Positions 24,529 through 32,389 of a stretch of 32,399 bases of DNA are shown here, in pieces. The stretch spans positions 10,132-42,530 of the forward strand of contig JAUNGJ010000024.1 of NCBI GenBank assembly GCA_030524585.1, given 5' to 3'. The notes under the pieces were generated by a model that was given only the letters and a program-made list of their open reading frames with translations, was not told the DNA's origin and did not search any database. Within the stretch, counting starts at the first letter, position 1; each line of letters begins with the position of its first letter. The position numbers were made by a program, and so were the translations under genes. This DNA comes from Eubacteriales bacterium (GTDB lineage Bacteria > Bacillota > Clostridia > Lachnospirales > Lachnospiraceae).

Positions 24529-25215
24529 TTACTTTATGTTTCGCAGATGAAGATATACGGTATTTTTGGATATGTTTAACTCCTCTGCAACCAATTGTAC
24601 GGCATCCTTAAAATGAAATACGCCTTTGTCGTGCAGTGTCTGAATGATAGCTTTATTCTTGTTGGCGGATGAAACAGAGTTATCTGCGTATATCTGCTCC
24701 CGCGCCGTATTGACCAGATGATGAATTAAGTCCGTAGAATTTTCACTGAATTCTTCGGCAACGACCTGTGCCGGGGCAGCTACCCTGTCTTCCATGGCCG
24801 AGTTGTCCCGGCGGTGAGAAGTAAAGTCATCCAGAATTGCTGAAAACGGTACATCAAGATAGAAATTAATACACAGCAGGCCAATGACTTTGTTCTGTTC
24901 ACCGCGGATCGCAATGGTAGTTGATTTCATTGGCTTGCCGTCACGGTTTGTAGTGAAATATGTAATGCTGTCATTGGAACTGTTTTTCTTAATGGATTCT
25001 AACATGTCCAGAGCCATATTTGTGATAGGAGCGCCGATTTTTCTTCCGGTATAATGTCCGTTCTGGATAGCAATGACTGAATGGTCATAGGAACCAAGAT
25101 TATGCAGGATGATTTCATATCCGGTTCCCAGATATTCGCCCAATCCATCGATCATCTGTCTATAGGATTCTAAAATTAAAAGGTCTGTTTCCGTTAATGT
25201 GATTTCCGATTTCAT
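24529..25215 (-). CDS. YheO/DauR-like transcriptional regulator (PAS-like plus HTH)
   Basis: A 228-residue protein from the ATG at 25215, preferred over an upstream in-frame start because GGGGGAA precedes it. Residues 8-115 form the YheO/PAS-like domain ('LESYRQMIDGLGEYLGTGYEIILHNL', 'GRKIGAPITNMAL', 'TTIAIRGEQNKVIGLLCINF'). The C-terminal 45 residues hold an HTH ('DAVQLVAEELNISKNTVYLHLRNI'). Relatives such as DauR control D-amino-acid use genes. It is divergent from ridA-PLP enzyme-nhaC, and an 11-bp-arm palindrome lies between, so it probably controls that operon and perhaps itself. Ligand unknown. Confidence 0.9.
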   Translation of the reverse strand: MKSEITLTETDLLILESYRQMIDGLGEYLGTGYEIILHNLGSYDHSVIAIQNGHYTGRKIGAPITNMALDMLESIKKNSSNDSITYFTTNRDGKPMKSTTIAIRGEQNKVIGLLCINFYLDVPFSAILDDFTSHRRDNSAMEDRVAAPAQVVAEEFSENSTDLIHHLVNTAREQIYADNSVSSANKNKAIIQTLHDKGVFHFKDAVQLVAEELNISKNTVYLHLRNIK

Positions 25216-25298
25216 AATATTCCCCCTGTGCTTCGTATTACTTACCCATAGTAGCATATTCAAAAAGGTTCTGTAAATAAATTCCCAGGAGAAAAAAC

Positions 25299-25321
25299 TA
25301 TTTTTCATTCAATGAAAAATA
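25299..25321. promoter_or_regulatory. Perfect palindrome, probable operator
   Basis: TATTTTTCATT (25299-25309), a central C, then AATGAAAAATA (25311-25321), exact reverse complements. It ends one base before the -35 box of the ridA promoter and lies upstream of the divergent regulator, the place expected for that regulator's binding site. Confidence 0.65.
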
Positions 25322-25322
25322 A

Positions 25323-25351
25323 TTGACAAATATTAAACTATTTTATATAAT
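25323..25351 (+). promoter_or_regulatory. Consensus sigma-A promoter of the ridA operon
   Basis: TTGACA (25323-25328), exactly 17 bp, TATAAT (25346-25351): a full match to the vegetative consensus in both boxes. Such a strong promoter next to an operator suggests repression rather than activation. Confidence 0.85.
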
Positions 25352-25403
25352 AAAATAAATTACAGTTAATAAAATAAATTTAATTCTATAGGAGGTGTAA
25401 AAA

Positions 25404-25778
25404 ATGAAAAAAATTAACACAGACAAGGCTCCTGCCGCAATCGGACCGTATTCACAGGCTATTGAACATGAGGGGATGATTTATGTATCCGGTCAGCTCC
25501 CGATTGATCCGGCAACCGGAACATTTCCGGAGGGCGGCGTGGCAGAATTGACCAGACAGTCAATGAATAATATTTCAGCGATTCTTGAGGCTGCCGGAAG
25601 CGGCATGGATAAGGTTGTAAAGACGACGATTTTTGTTCAGGATCTGGGAGATTTTGGCGTAGTTAATGAAGCGTATGCAGCATTCTTTGGCGAAACTGCA
25701 CCGGCAAGAGCATGTGTACAGGTAGCGGCATTGCCGAAAGGAGCAAAACTGGAAATCGAAGCGATTGCGTACAAGTAG
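25404..25778 (+). CDS. ridA: RidA family enamine/imine deaminase
   Basis: A 124-residue YjgF/YER057c/UK114 protein of normal length. 'APAAIGPYSQAI', 'YVSGQLPIDPATG', 'TTIFVQDLGDFGVVNEAYAAFF' and 'PARACVQVAALPKGAKLEIEAIA' are all family blocks; Arg102 matches the substrate carboxylate-binding arginine. RidA hydrolyses reactive 2-aminoacrylate-type enamines released by PLP enzymes. It is the first gene of the operon (RBS AGGAGGTG) and is followed after 27 bp by a PLP enzyme gene, so the pairing is functional sense: the PLP enzyme may release an enamine. Confidence 0.95.
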   Translation: MKKINTDKAPAAIGPYSQAIEHEGMIYVSGQLPIDPATGTFPEGGVAELTRQSMNNISAILEAAGSGMDKVVKTTIFVQDLGDFGVVNEAYAAFFGETAPARACVQVAALPKGAKLEIEAIAYK

Positions 25779-25805
25779 AATTCCCCAAAGATAGGAGGAA
25801 AAAGA

Positions 25806-27056
25806 ATGAGCAACTATAAGAAGGTGAGATGTGCCAGATGCGGGAAGCCGATGGAGACGGCATATTACGATTCGTGTCCACACTGTAAAAGAGAGGGATA
25901 CAATGTGAATTATGAAACGGTATATGACTGTGTGGGCAGGACGCTTCCTGAAAGGGCGGATGAGAGTACAGGTATCTACAGATACCGGGATTTCTATTCT
26001 CTTGGGGAAAATGATACCTGTGTAAGTCTGGGTGAGGGAAATACACCATTACATAAGCTGAGCAGAATTGGCAGGGAAATGGGGCTTAACAACCTTTACA
26101 TGAAGGATGAGTCAAAGAATCCGACCATGTCGCATAAGGACAGAATGTGTTCGCTGATCGTAGCGAAAGCTCTGGCAGACAATGCGCCGGGAGTCGTAAT
26201 TTCTTCGACCGGAAACCAGGGAGCGGCTACCGCAGCCTATGCGGCTGTTGCAGGGCTTCCATGTGTTGTATTTACTACGCCAAATGTTTCGGACACCATG
26301 AAGACATTAATGCAGGCATACGGCGCCCAGGTCTTTGTTACTCCCACAATGGCTGACCGTGGAATTATTATGGAGAAGCTGGTTCGGGAATTGGGCTACT
26401 ACCCTGCAAGCGGTCTGGCAAGTCCGCCGATCGGGAGCAGCTGTTTTGGCGTGGATGGCTATAAAAGCATTGCGTTTGAAGTCTTTGAGCAGCTGGGAAA
26501 TCAGGCGCCGGACTGGTTTGTGATCCCGATTTCCTACGGAGATACTTTATATGGCATTTCCAAGGGAATGAAGGATTTGAAGGAAATGGGCTATATTGAC
26601 AGGCTGCCCCGGTTAGTGGCGGCAGAAGTATTCCATGCGGCGGAAGAAAATTTGAACCAGGGGAATGAGATTCCGGTTGAGCAGCCAAGTAAACCGTCCA
26701 TTCAGACCTCGATCGCCACCGGCTGGGTAACATATCAGACGGTGAGAGCCCTGAGAGACTGTGAGGGTACGGCGAGAACGAGTAATGACGACGAAGCGCT
26801 TGCCATGCAGAAACGTCTGGCAAAGACAGAAGGGGTCTACGCAGAGACCGCGTCCTGTGCTTCGCTGGTGGCATTGGAAAAACTGGTAAAAGAAGAAATG
26901 ATAAAACCGGATGACAAAGTGGTGGTGCTCATCACATCGACCGGACTGAAAGATCCGGGGACTACCAGCCTTTATCTGCCGGAGGTTCCCTGTATTGAAC
27001 CGACACTGGAGGCATTTAAAAAGGCAATGAAGGACAGCTATGGTCTGGAAGTATAG
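25806..27056 (+). CDS. Threonine synthase-like PLP-dependent enzyme with N-terminal zinc ribbon
   Basis: A 416-residue fold type II PLP protein. Cys9, Cys12, Cys24 and Cys27 form a zinc-ribbon-like start. 'GEGNTPLHKL' and 'KDESKNPTMSHKDR' with Lys111 as the Schiff-base lysine follow, then the phosphate-binding loop 'SSTGNQGAATAAYAA'. This layout is that of threonine synthase and its relatives. The neighbours (RidA, an NhaC carrier, a DauR-like regulator) fit an amino-acid dehydratase or ammonia-lyase better than threonine biosynthesis, for which no hom or thrB is nearby. That reassignment is inference. It could still be a true threonine synthase. Confidence 0.88.
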   Translation: MSNYKKVRCARCGKPMETAYYDSCPHCKREGYNVNYETVYDCVGRTLPERADESTGIYRYRDFYSLGENDTCVSLGEGNTPLHKLSRIGREMGLNNLYMKDESKNPTMSHKDRMCSLIVAKALADNAPGVVISSTGNQGAATAAYAAVAGLPCVVFTTPNVSDTMKTLMQAYGAQVFVTPTMADRGIIMEKLVRELGYYPASGLASPPIGSSCFGVDGYKSIAFEVFEQLGNQAPDWFVIPISYGDTLYGISKGMKDLKEMGYIDRLPRLVAAEVFHAAEENLNQGNEIPVEQPSKPSIQTSIATGWVTYQTVRALRDCEGTARTSNDDEALAMQKRLAKTEGVYAETASCASLVALEKLVKEEMIKPDDKVVVLITSTGLKDPGTTSLYLPEVPCIEPTLEAFKKAMKDSYGLEV

Positions 27057-27080
27057 AGAGAATGAGAAGGAGGGAATGAT

Positions 27081-28535
27081 ATGTCAGTTAATGAAAAGAA
27101 ATTGGAACACAGAAAGCCGACGACCGCGTATGGTATTTTTTCGCTTGCACTGGTACTGATTGTTTGTCTGGGAGCAAGTAATTTCCTGAATGCGCCGATT
27201 AAGGGAATGTTCTTTATTGCGTGGTTAGTCATTATTCCTTTGTGTATGAATCTGGGATATTCATACAGTGAAATCTGGGAAGGAATGATGGAATATTGTA
27301 AAAAGGGGTTGGGATCGATCATTATTCTGCTGGCTGTTGGCGCCATTGTAGGTACATGGACCGCCTGTGGAGCAGTACCAAGCGTTATTTATTTTGGACT
27401 CAGTGTAATCAGCCCGAAGGTATTCCTGTTGACAACATTTATCCTTTGTAGCTGTGTTTCCCTTGCGTGCGGCACATCCTGGGGAACCCTGGGAACTGCC
27501 GGAATTGCAATGTTTGCCATTGGAGAGAGTATGGGCATTCCGGCTCCGATGACGGTTGGGGCAATCGTATCCGGTTCCTATCTGGGAGATATGGTGTCTC
27601 CGATGTCAGACAGTACCAATGTTGCTGCCGCATCTGTAGAGACAGACCTGATCACACACTGTAAAGAGCTTGTGCGGCTTGTAGTACCGATTTTCCTGAT
27701 CTCTTCCGCAATTTATTATGTACTTGGCATTCGTTTTGCAACGATGAGCTATGATTCCTCCTATGTAAAGGAGATCATGGGCGCGATGTCCCAGCATTTC
27801 CATATGAATATTATTGCACTGCTTCCGATGATTCTGCTGTTCGTGCTGCTGTTTTTGAAGAAGCCTGCAATTCCAAGTATGCTGATATCAGCGCTGGCCG
27901 GCTGTGTAGTTGCTCTCTATCAGGGCGCAGAGGCTACGAGTGTATTGGGATATTTCTGGAACGGCTATTCCATTGAGACGGGACAGGAATTTTTGGATAC
28001 GCTGCTGAACCGCGGCGGCGTGACCAGCATGTTTGAGACCGGTTCCTTCATGTTATTCTGCTTTGCGATGGTTGGAGCCTTTAATACCGTGGGAATTCTG
28101 GAAGCGATTATTAATCCTATTTCAAACAAGGCAAAGAATGTAATCCAGTTGACGGGTATTACGCAGATTATTGCCATTGTCGGTAACTTTATGGGAACAA
28201 ACTGCTTTACTCTTATGATGACAGGCACGCTTATGGCGCCTGCATACAAGAAAATGAACCTTCATCCGACCAACTGCTCCAAAGTAATGAACTGTACATC
28301 AACGGTGATTGTTTCGCTGATTCCGTGGAGTGCAGATGGAATATTTATTACCGGTCTGTTTGGCATCAGCACGTTATACTATGGACCGTATTCCGTATAT
28401 GCATATGTTGCTCCAATTCTGGCATTTGTGATTACCTGTTTGGGACTTCGTATTATCCCGGCGGACGTTTACATTGAAAAGGGAGAAAAGTATAATAAAA
28501 AAGAATATCAGAAACGACTTGCAGAGAACAAATAG
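27081..28535 (+). CDS. NhaC family antiporter
   Basis: A 484-residue protein with about 12 hydrophobic segments. 'LLAVGAIVGTWTACGAVPSVIYFGL', 'CGTSWGTLGTAGIA' and 'GDMVSPMSDSTNVAA' are the conserved NhaC blocks. Characterised relatives include Na+/H+ antiporters and the malate/lactate antiporter MleN. As the third gene of the ridA operon (RBS GAAGGAGGG), it more likely moves the substrate or product of the PLP enzyme than serves general sodium balance; this is inferred from context. A terminator follows it. Confidence 0.92.
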   Translation: MSVNEKKLEHRKPTTAYGIFSLALVLIVCLGASNFLNAPIKGMFFIAWLVIIPLCMNLGYSYSEIWEGMMEYCKKGLGSIIILLAVGAIVGTWTACGAVPSVIYFGLSVISPKVFLLTTFILCSCVSLACGTSWGTLGTAGIAMFAIGESMGIPAPMTVGAIVSGSYLGDMVSPMSDSTNVAAASVETDLITHCKELVRLVVPIFLISSAIYYVLGIRFATMSYDSSYVKEIMGAMSQHFHMNIIALLPMILLFVLLFLKKPAIPSMLISALAGCVVALYQGAEATSVLGYFWNGYSIETGQEFLDTLLNRGGVTSMFETGSFMLFCFAMVGAFNTVGILEAIINPISNKAKNVIQLTGITQIIAIVGNFMGTNCFTLMMTGTLMAPAYKKMNLHPTNCSKVMNCTSTVIVSLIPWSADGIFITGLFGISTLYYGPYSVYAYVAPILAFVITCLGLRIIPADVYIEKGEKYNKKEYQKRLAENK

Positions 28536-28562
28536 TATCTGTGATAAATATATGAAATAAAG

Positions 28563-28600
28563 AAAAGTCAGGCCTCTGGATATAGAGGCTTGGCTTTTTT
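28563..28600 (+). terminator. Rho-independent terminator after nhaC-type gene
   Basis: AAGTCAGGCCTC (28565-28576) pairs with GAGGCTTGGCTT (28585-28596) allowing two G-U pairs, followed by TTTT. It closes the ridA operon. Confidence 0.8.
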
Positions 28601-28646
28601 CAGATTGTATTTTAATATATAAGAGAGAAATGCGAGGTGAGACATT

Positions 28647-29618
28647 ATGATTGACGGACATATCCACTATATTGAATATATGGGAGCGGACAGACTGAAT
28701 AAGGTCATTGAGGAATACGGCTATGAAGCGGTTGCTCTTCAGTGCATTCCCGATGTGTCGGGAAAACCGACGGAAGAAGACGCTTTCCGTTTTAAAGCAC
28801 ATTGTAAGGTGCCTGTCTATGTTTTTGGAGGGCTGGACAGAGGGGTGTACAGTCTGCCGGAGAAGAACTTAAAAGGGGCCCTTGTGGGAGAAGTAGATCG
28901 TCTGATGAATATGGGCTGCACCGGAGTTAAGATGCTGGAAGCGAAGCCGAATATCAGAAAGCAGTGGAGAATACCGGACTTTGATCTGGATGTGTGGGAA
29001 GACTACTGGAATCTCCTTGAGCAGAAACAGATACCGATCTATATGCATGTCAATGACCCGGAAGATTTCTGGGATGAGAGTAAGGTTTCGGAATTTGCCA
29101 AAAAGGCCGGGTGGTTTTACGACGAAAGCTACGTCAATAATGAAGATCAGTACAGGCAGGTATTTGCGGTACTTGACAGGCATCCGGGACTGCGGGTGTT
29201 ATTTCCGCACTTTTTCTTTTTCTCAGAACAAATGCGTCGATTGGGCGATGTCCTCGACCGCTATCCGAATGTTTATATAGATATTACACCGGGGAGTGAG
29301 CTTTATTATAATTTGTCGGAGCGCCGGGAAGAAGCGCTTTGCTTTTTTGAGAAGTATCAGGATCGTATTTGTTTTGGGACTGACATTGGAGCGAGGGTTC
29401 TGGTTGCGGAAGAAAAAAAGAAGCTGTGTATGGAGGAATGTGATTCGCGTCTGCGGCTGATTCGGACATTTCTGGAGGCAGAAGGGGATTATCCGCTCCG
29501 GCCGGATGGCTACTATATTACGGGAGAGGACCGGACGATGCACGGGCTGGGATTATCGGAGGAAATACTGGACAAGATCTACCGGAAGAATTTTTTAAAT
29601 TTTATCAGGAAAGAATAA
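28647..29618 (+). CDS. Amidohydrolase-type metal-dependent hydrolase
   Basis: A 323-residue protein that opens 'MIDGHIHYIEY', with the HxH metal motif (His5, His7) of the amidohydrolase TIM-barrel superfamily. Later signatures are 'PIYMHVND' (third histidine), 'VLFPHFFFF' (fourth) and 'ICFGTDIGA' (catalytic Asp). This order fits the amidohydrolase-2 (PF04909) class of decarboxylases and lactone or amide hydrolases. RBS GAGGTGA precedes the ATG. TTGGCT-N17-TAATAT (28590-28618) overlaps the preceding terminator and could be its promoter. It probably forms an operon with the alpha/beta hydrolase 13 bp downstream. Substrate unknown. Confidence 0.85.
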   Translation: MIDGHIHYIEYMGADRLNKVIEEYGYEAVALQCIPDVSGKPTEEDAFRFKAHCKVPVYVFGGLDRGVYSLPEKNLKGALVGEVDRLMNMGCTGVKMLEAKPNIRKQWRIPDFDLDVWEDYWNLLEQKQIPIYMHVNDPEDFWDESKVSEFAKKAGWFYDESYVNNEDQYRQVFAVLDRHPGLRVLFPHFFFFSEQMRRLGDVLDRYPNVYIDITPGSELYYNLSERREEALCFFEKYQDRICFGTDIGARVLVAEEKKKLCMEECDSRLRLIRTFLEAEGDYPLRPDGYYITGEDRTMHGLGLSEEILDKIYRKNFLNFIRKE

Positions 29619-29631
29619 AGGATATATACGT

Positions 29632-30321
29632 ATGGACATTCAATTATTTTATGTAGATGAAGGAAGTGGTTTTCCGATCATTCTTTTACATGGGAATGGG
29701 GAGAGCAGCGACTACTTTGTACATCAGATCGATTATTTCTCCGGAAACTACCGGGTGATTGCAGTGGACACCAGAGGCCACGGCAGATCGCCGAGGGGAA
29801 TGGCGGAGTTCTCTATTGGGCAGTTTGCGGAGGATCTAAAGGCTTTCATGGATCAGCTGAGCATTCCGAGAGCTGTGATTCTTGGCTTTTCGGACGGGGC
29901 AAATATTGCCATGAAATTTGCCCTTAAGTATCAGGAACGGGTAGCGGCGCTGATTTTGAACGGCGGCAATCTGGATTCTGGGGGTGTAAAGGTGTCGGTG
30001 CAGATCCCGATTGAGATCGGCTACAGAATTTCCGGATTATTTGCCGGAAAATCAGAAGAGGCCAAGCGCCATATGGAGCTGCTCGGCCTGATGGTAAAGG
30101 ATCCCAATATAGCTGCGGAGGAACTGAAGGGAATCCGTGTGCCCACGCTGGTGATTGCAGGAACGAAGGATATGATCAGGGAAGACCATACGAGACGGAT
30201 TGCAGAAGGAATCGCAGAGTCAGAACTAAAAATTATTCCCGGTTCTCATTTTGTCGCAAACAAAGAACCAGAGGCCTTTAATGAGGCGGTAAATGCGTTT
30301 TTGAATAAGCTTGATTTATAG
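29632..30321 (+). CDS. Alpha/beta hydrolase
   Basis: A 229-residue single-domain hydrolase. The oxyanion segment is 'ILLHGNGESSDYF', the nucleophile elbow is G85-F-S87-D-G89, and Asp180 ('AGTKDMI') and His206 ('IPGSHFVA') complete the catalytic triad. The 'VDTRGHGRSP' block is typical of this family. No signal peptide, so cytoplasmic. It lies 13 bp after the amidohydrolase and 15 bp before the HD protein. Both neighbouring hydrolases suggest stepwise breakdown of an ester, lactone or amide, but this is only context. Confidence 0.92.
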   Translation: MDIQLFYVDEGSGFPIILLHGNGESSDYFVHQIDYFSGNYRVIAVDTRGHGRSPRGMAEFSIGQFAEDLKAFMDQLSIPRAVILGFSDGANIAMKFALKYQERVAALILNGGNLDSGGVKVSVQIPIEIGYRISGLFAGKSEEAKRHMELLGLMVKDPNIAAEELKGIRVPTLVIAGTKDMIREDHTRRIAEGIAESELKIIPGSHFVANKEPEAFNEAVNAFLNKLDL

Positions 30322-30336
30322 ATTGGAGGAACCCAT

Positions 30337-30903
30337 ATGCAGGCGAAAGAATTATTGAATGTGATGCATCTTGCGGAACGGCTGAAGGACACTACAAGAC
30401 ATTGCTATACATCCGGAGGGCGGCATGAGAGCGTTGCGGAGCATAGCTGGCGGATTGCGCTGATGGCCTATTTCGTCAGGGATGAATTTCCGGAAGCGGA
30501 TATGGATAAGGTTATCAGGATGTGTCTGATCCATGATCTTGGAGAGATCTTTACCGGGGATATTCCAACGTTTTTAAAAACAAAAGAGGATGAGCGTAAG
30601 GAAGAAGAACAGCTGTATGCCTGGGTGGAATCGCTCCCGGAACCATACAATAAAGAAATGCTGGAGCTGTATGGAGAGATGACGGAACTAAAGACAGCAG
30701 AAGCCCGGATTTACAAGGCGATGGACAGCCTGGAAGCAGTGATACAGCACAATGAGTCGGATATTGGCACCTGGGCTGAAAACGAATATGATCTGAATCT
30801 TACATATGCAAATAATAGAGTAGAGTTTTCGCCTTATCTGAAGAAGCTGAGGCAATTGATCCGGGAGGAAACGACAGATAAGATTGAACAATCAGAAAAA
30901 TAA
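30337..30903 (+). CDS. HD-domain phosphohydrolase (YfbR/5'-nucleotidase-like)
   Basis: A 188-residue HD_3-type protein. The metal motif elements are 'RHESVAEHSWRIAL' (His), 'MCLIHDLGEIFTGDIP' (His-Asp) and 'KAMDSLEAVIQHNE' (Asp), as in E. coli 5'-deoxynucleotidase YfbR and its relatives. It should remove phosphate from deoxynucleoside monophosphates or similar in the cytosol. RBS TTGGAGG precedes the ATG; it is 15 bp from the alpha/beta hydrolase gene, so co-transcribed. No clear terminator separates it from the spoVAD promoter region. Confidence 0.9.
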   Translation: MQAKELLNVMHLAERLKDTTRHCYTSGGRHESVAEHSWRIALMAYFVRDEFPEADMDKVIRMCLIHDLGEIFTGDIPTFLKTKEDERKEEEQLYAWVESLPEPYNKEMLELYGEMTELKTAEARIYKAMDSLEAVIQHNESDIGTWAENEYDLNLTYANNRVEFSPYLKKLRQLIREETTDKIEQSEK

Positions 30904-30934
30904 GTATACCGTGTTATCATCAGAAGCTTCACAG

Positions 30935-30963
30935 GTATAAAATACGAAAAATCTTCCATACTA
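30935..30963 (+). promoter_or_regulatory. Putative sigma-G/F forespore promoter before spoVAD
   Basis: GTATA (30935-30939), 17 bp, CATACTA (30957-30963), identical in boxes and spacing to the site before the spoVAA block. It lies 42 bp before the spoVAD start codon. Confidence 0.7.
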
Positions 30964-31005
30964 ATCCACAGGAAGCAATCAAAGCTGGTATGGAAGGTGA
31001 GATCT

Positions 31006-32019
31006 ATGATTCAGAAAACAAAAGGAGCGCAGAGCATAGCGTTTGCGGAAGCTCCGTATATTATGAGCAGCGCGTCTGTGGTGGGAAAGAAGGAGAGCGA
31101 GGGACCGCTGGGAAAATATTTTGATATGGCAGATCCGGAGAATCTTTTTGGAGAGAAGACCTGGGAAGCGGCGGAAGGAACCATGCAGAAGGAGGCCTGC
31201 ACACTTGCTCTTGGCAAGGCAGGGCTTTCCCCGGAGAAGGTCAGGTATCTGTTCGGCGGTGATTTGCTGAGGCAGGGAATTGCGACCTCTATGGGCTTGG
31301 AGACACTGCAGATTCCGTTGTTTGGATTGTTTGGCGCCTGTTCTACTTCCGGAGAGGCGCTTGCGCTTGCGTCCATGAGTGTGGCTGCCGGATATGGAGA
31401 ACATATGCTGGCGGTGACTTCCAGTCATTTTGGAACAGCTGAAAAAGAGTTCCGGTTTCCGCTTAGCTACGCGAATCAGAGACCGTTGTCGGCCCATTGG
31501 ACGGTGACCGGAAGCGGAGCCTTTCTGGTGGGAAATAAAAAGAGCCATGTGAGAATTACGGGGATTACCGTTGGAAAGATCGTGGATTATGGGCTGAAGG
31601 ATTCCCAGAACATGGGAGCCTGCATGGCTCCGGCAGCAGCGGATACCATAGAGATGAATCTGAAGGACTTCGGAAGAGAGCCGTCGGATTATGACCGTAT
31701 CATTACCGGTGATCTGGGCTATGTAGGGCAGAGCATTCTTTTTGACCTGATGCGGAAGAAGGGCGTGGATATTATCAAGAACCATATGGATTGCGGGATG
31801 ACAATTTTTGATCAGCAGACTCAGGATACCCATGCCGGAGGAAGCGGCTGCGGATGTGCGGCCACAACGCTGGCGGCGTATATTCTGCCGAAGATTGAGC
31901 GGGGCGAATGGAAGAGAGTGCTGTTTGTACCGACGGGGGCTCTTATGTCTACGGTAAGCTTTAATGAGGGCGAGAGCGTGCCGGGGATCGCTCACGGAAT
32001 TGTGATGGAACACTGTTAA
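31006..32019 (+). CDS. spoVAD: Stage V sporulation protein AD
   Basis: A 337-residue thiolase-fold protein. 'AYIMSSASVVGKKESEGPLG'-type N-terminus, 'GDLLRQGIATSMG', 'LFGACSTSGEALALAS' with Cys112, and 'THAGGSGCGCAATTL' are characteristic of SpoVAD, the soluble SpoVA component that binds dipicolinic acid at the outer face of the spore inner membrane. The ATG at 31006 is chosen (RBS GGAAGGTGA); an in-frame GTG at 30997 lies within that RBS. It is separated from spoVAC by eight unrelated genes plus a small ORF and has its own forespore-type promoter. Confidence 0.97.
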   Translation: MIQKTKGAQSIAFAEAPYIMSSASVVGKKESEGPLGKYFDMADPENLFGEKTWEAAEGTMQKEACTLALGKAGLSPEKVRYLFGGDLLRQGIATSMGLETLQIPLFGLFGACSTSGEALALASMSVAAGYGEHMLAVTSSHFGTAEKEFRFPLSYANQRPLSAHWTVTGSGAFLVGNKKSHVRITGITVGKIVDYGLKDSQNMGACMAPAAADTIEMNLKDFGREPSDYDRIITGDLGYVGQSILFDLMRKKGVDIIKNHMDCGMTIFDQQTQDTHAGGSGCGCAATTLAAYILPKIERGEWKRVLFVPTGALMSTVSFNEGESVPGIAHGIVMEHC

Positions 32020-32032
32020 GGGGGAATCGGTT

Positions 32033-32389
32033 ATGGATTATATCAATGCATTCTGGGTAGGAGGCCTGATCTGCGCGCTGGTACAGATATTACTGGACCG
32101 GACCAAACTGATGCCTGGAAGAGTTATGGTACTTCTGGTCTGTACGGGAGCTGTACTGGGATTTTTAGGCATTTATCAGCCTTTTCAGGATTTTGCGGGA
32201 GCGGGGGCGAGCGTGCCGCTGCTGGGATTTGGCAATACACTGTTCAAGGGTGTGAAGGAAGCTATAAAGGACGAGGGCTTTATCGGGATCTTTATGGGCG
32301 GTTTCAAAGCCGGTGCGGTAGGGATTGCGGCAGCGCTGGTATTTGGGTATCTGGCGTCCTGGATTTTTGAGCCGAAGATGAAGAAATAA
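32033..32389 (+). CDS. spoVAE: Stage V sporulation protein AE
   Basis: A 118-residue membrane protein with about four hydrophobic segments. 'AFWVGGLICALVQILLDRTKLMPGRVMV', 'FAGAGASVPLLGFGNTLFKGV' and 'GFKAGAVGIAAALVFGYLA' are diagnostic of SpoVAE (the SpoVAEB type), a homologue of SpoVAC. AGGGGGAA precedes the ATG and the gap to spoVAD is 13 bp, so the two form an operon. The gene is complete and ends 10 bases before the window end. Confidence 0.96.
   Translation: MDYINAFWVGGLICALVQILLDRTKLMPGRVMVLLVCTGAVLGFLGIYQPFQDFAGAGASVPLLGFGNTLFKGVKEAIKDEGFIGIFMGGFKAGAVGIAAALVFGYLASWIFEPKMKK

Noticed and set aside
30979-32013. 344-codon open frame on the minus strand
   Set aside because: Antisense to spoVAD; basic, low-complexity-like translation with no domain.
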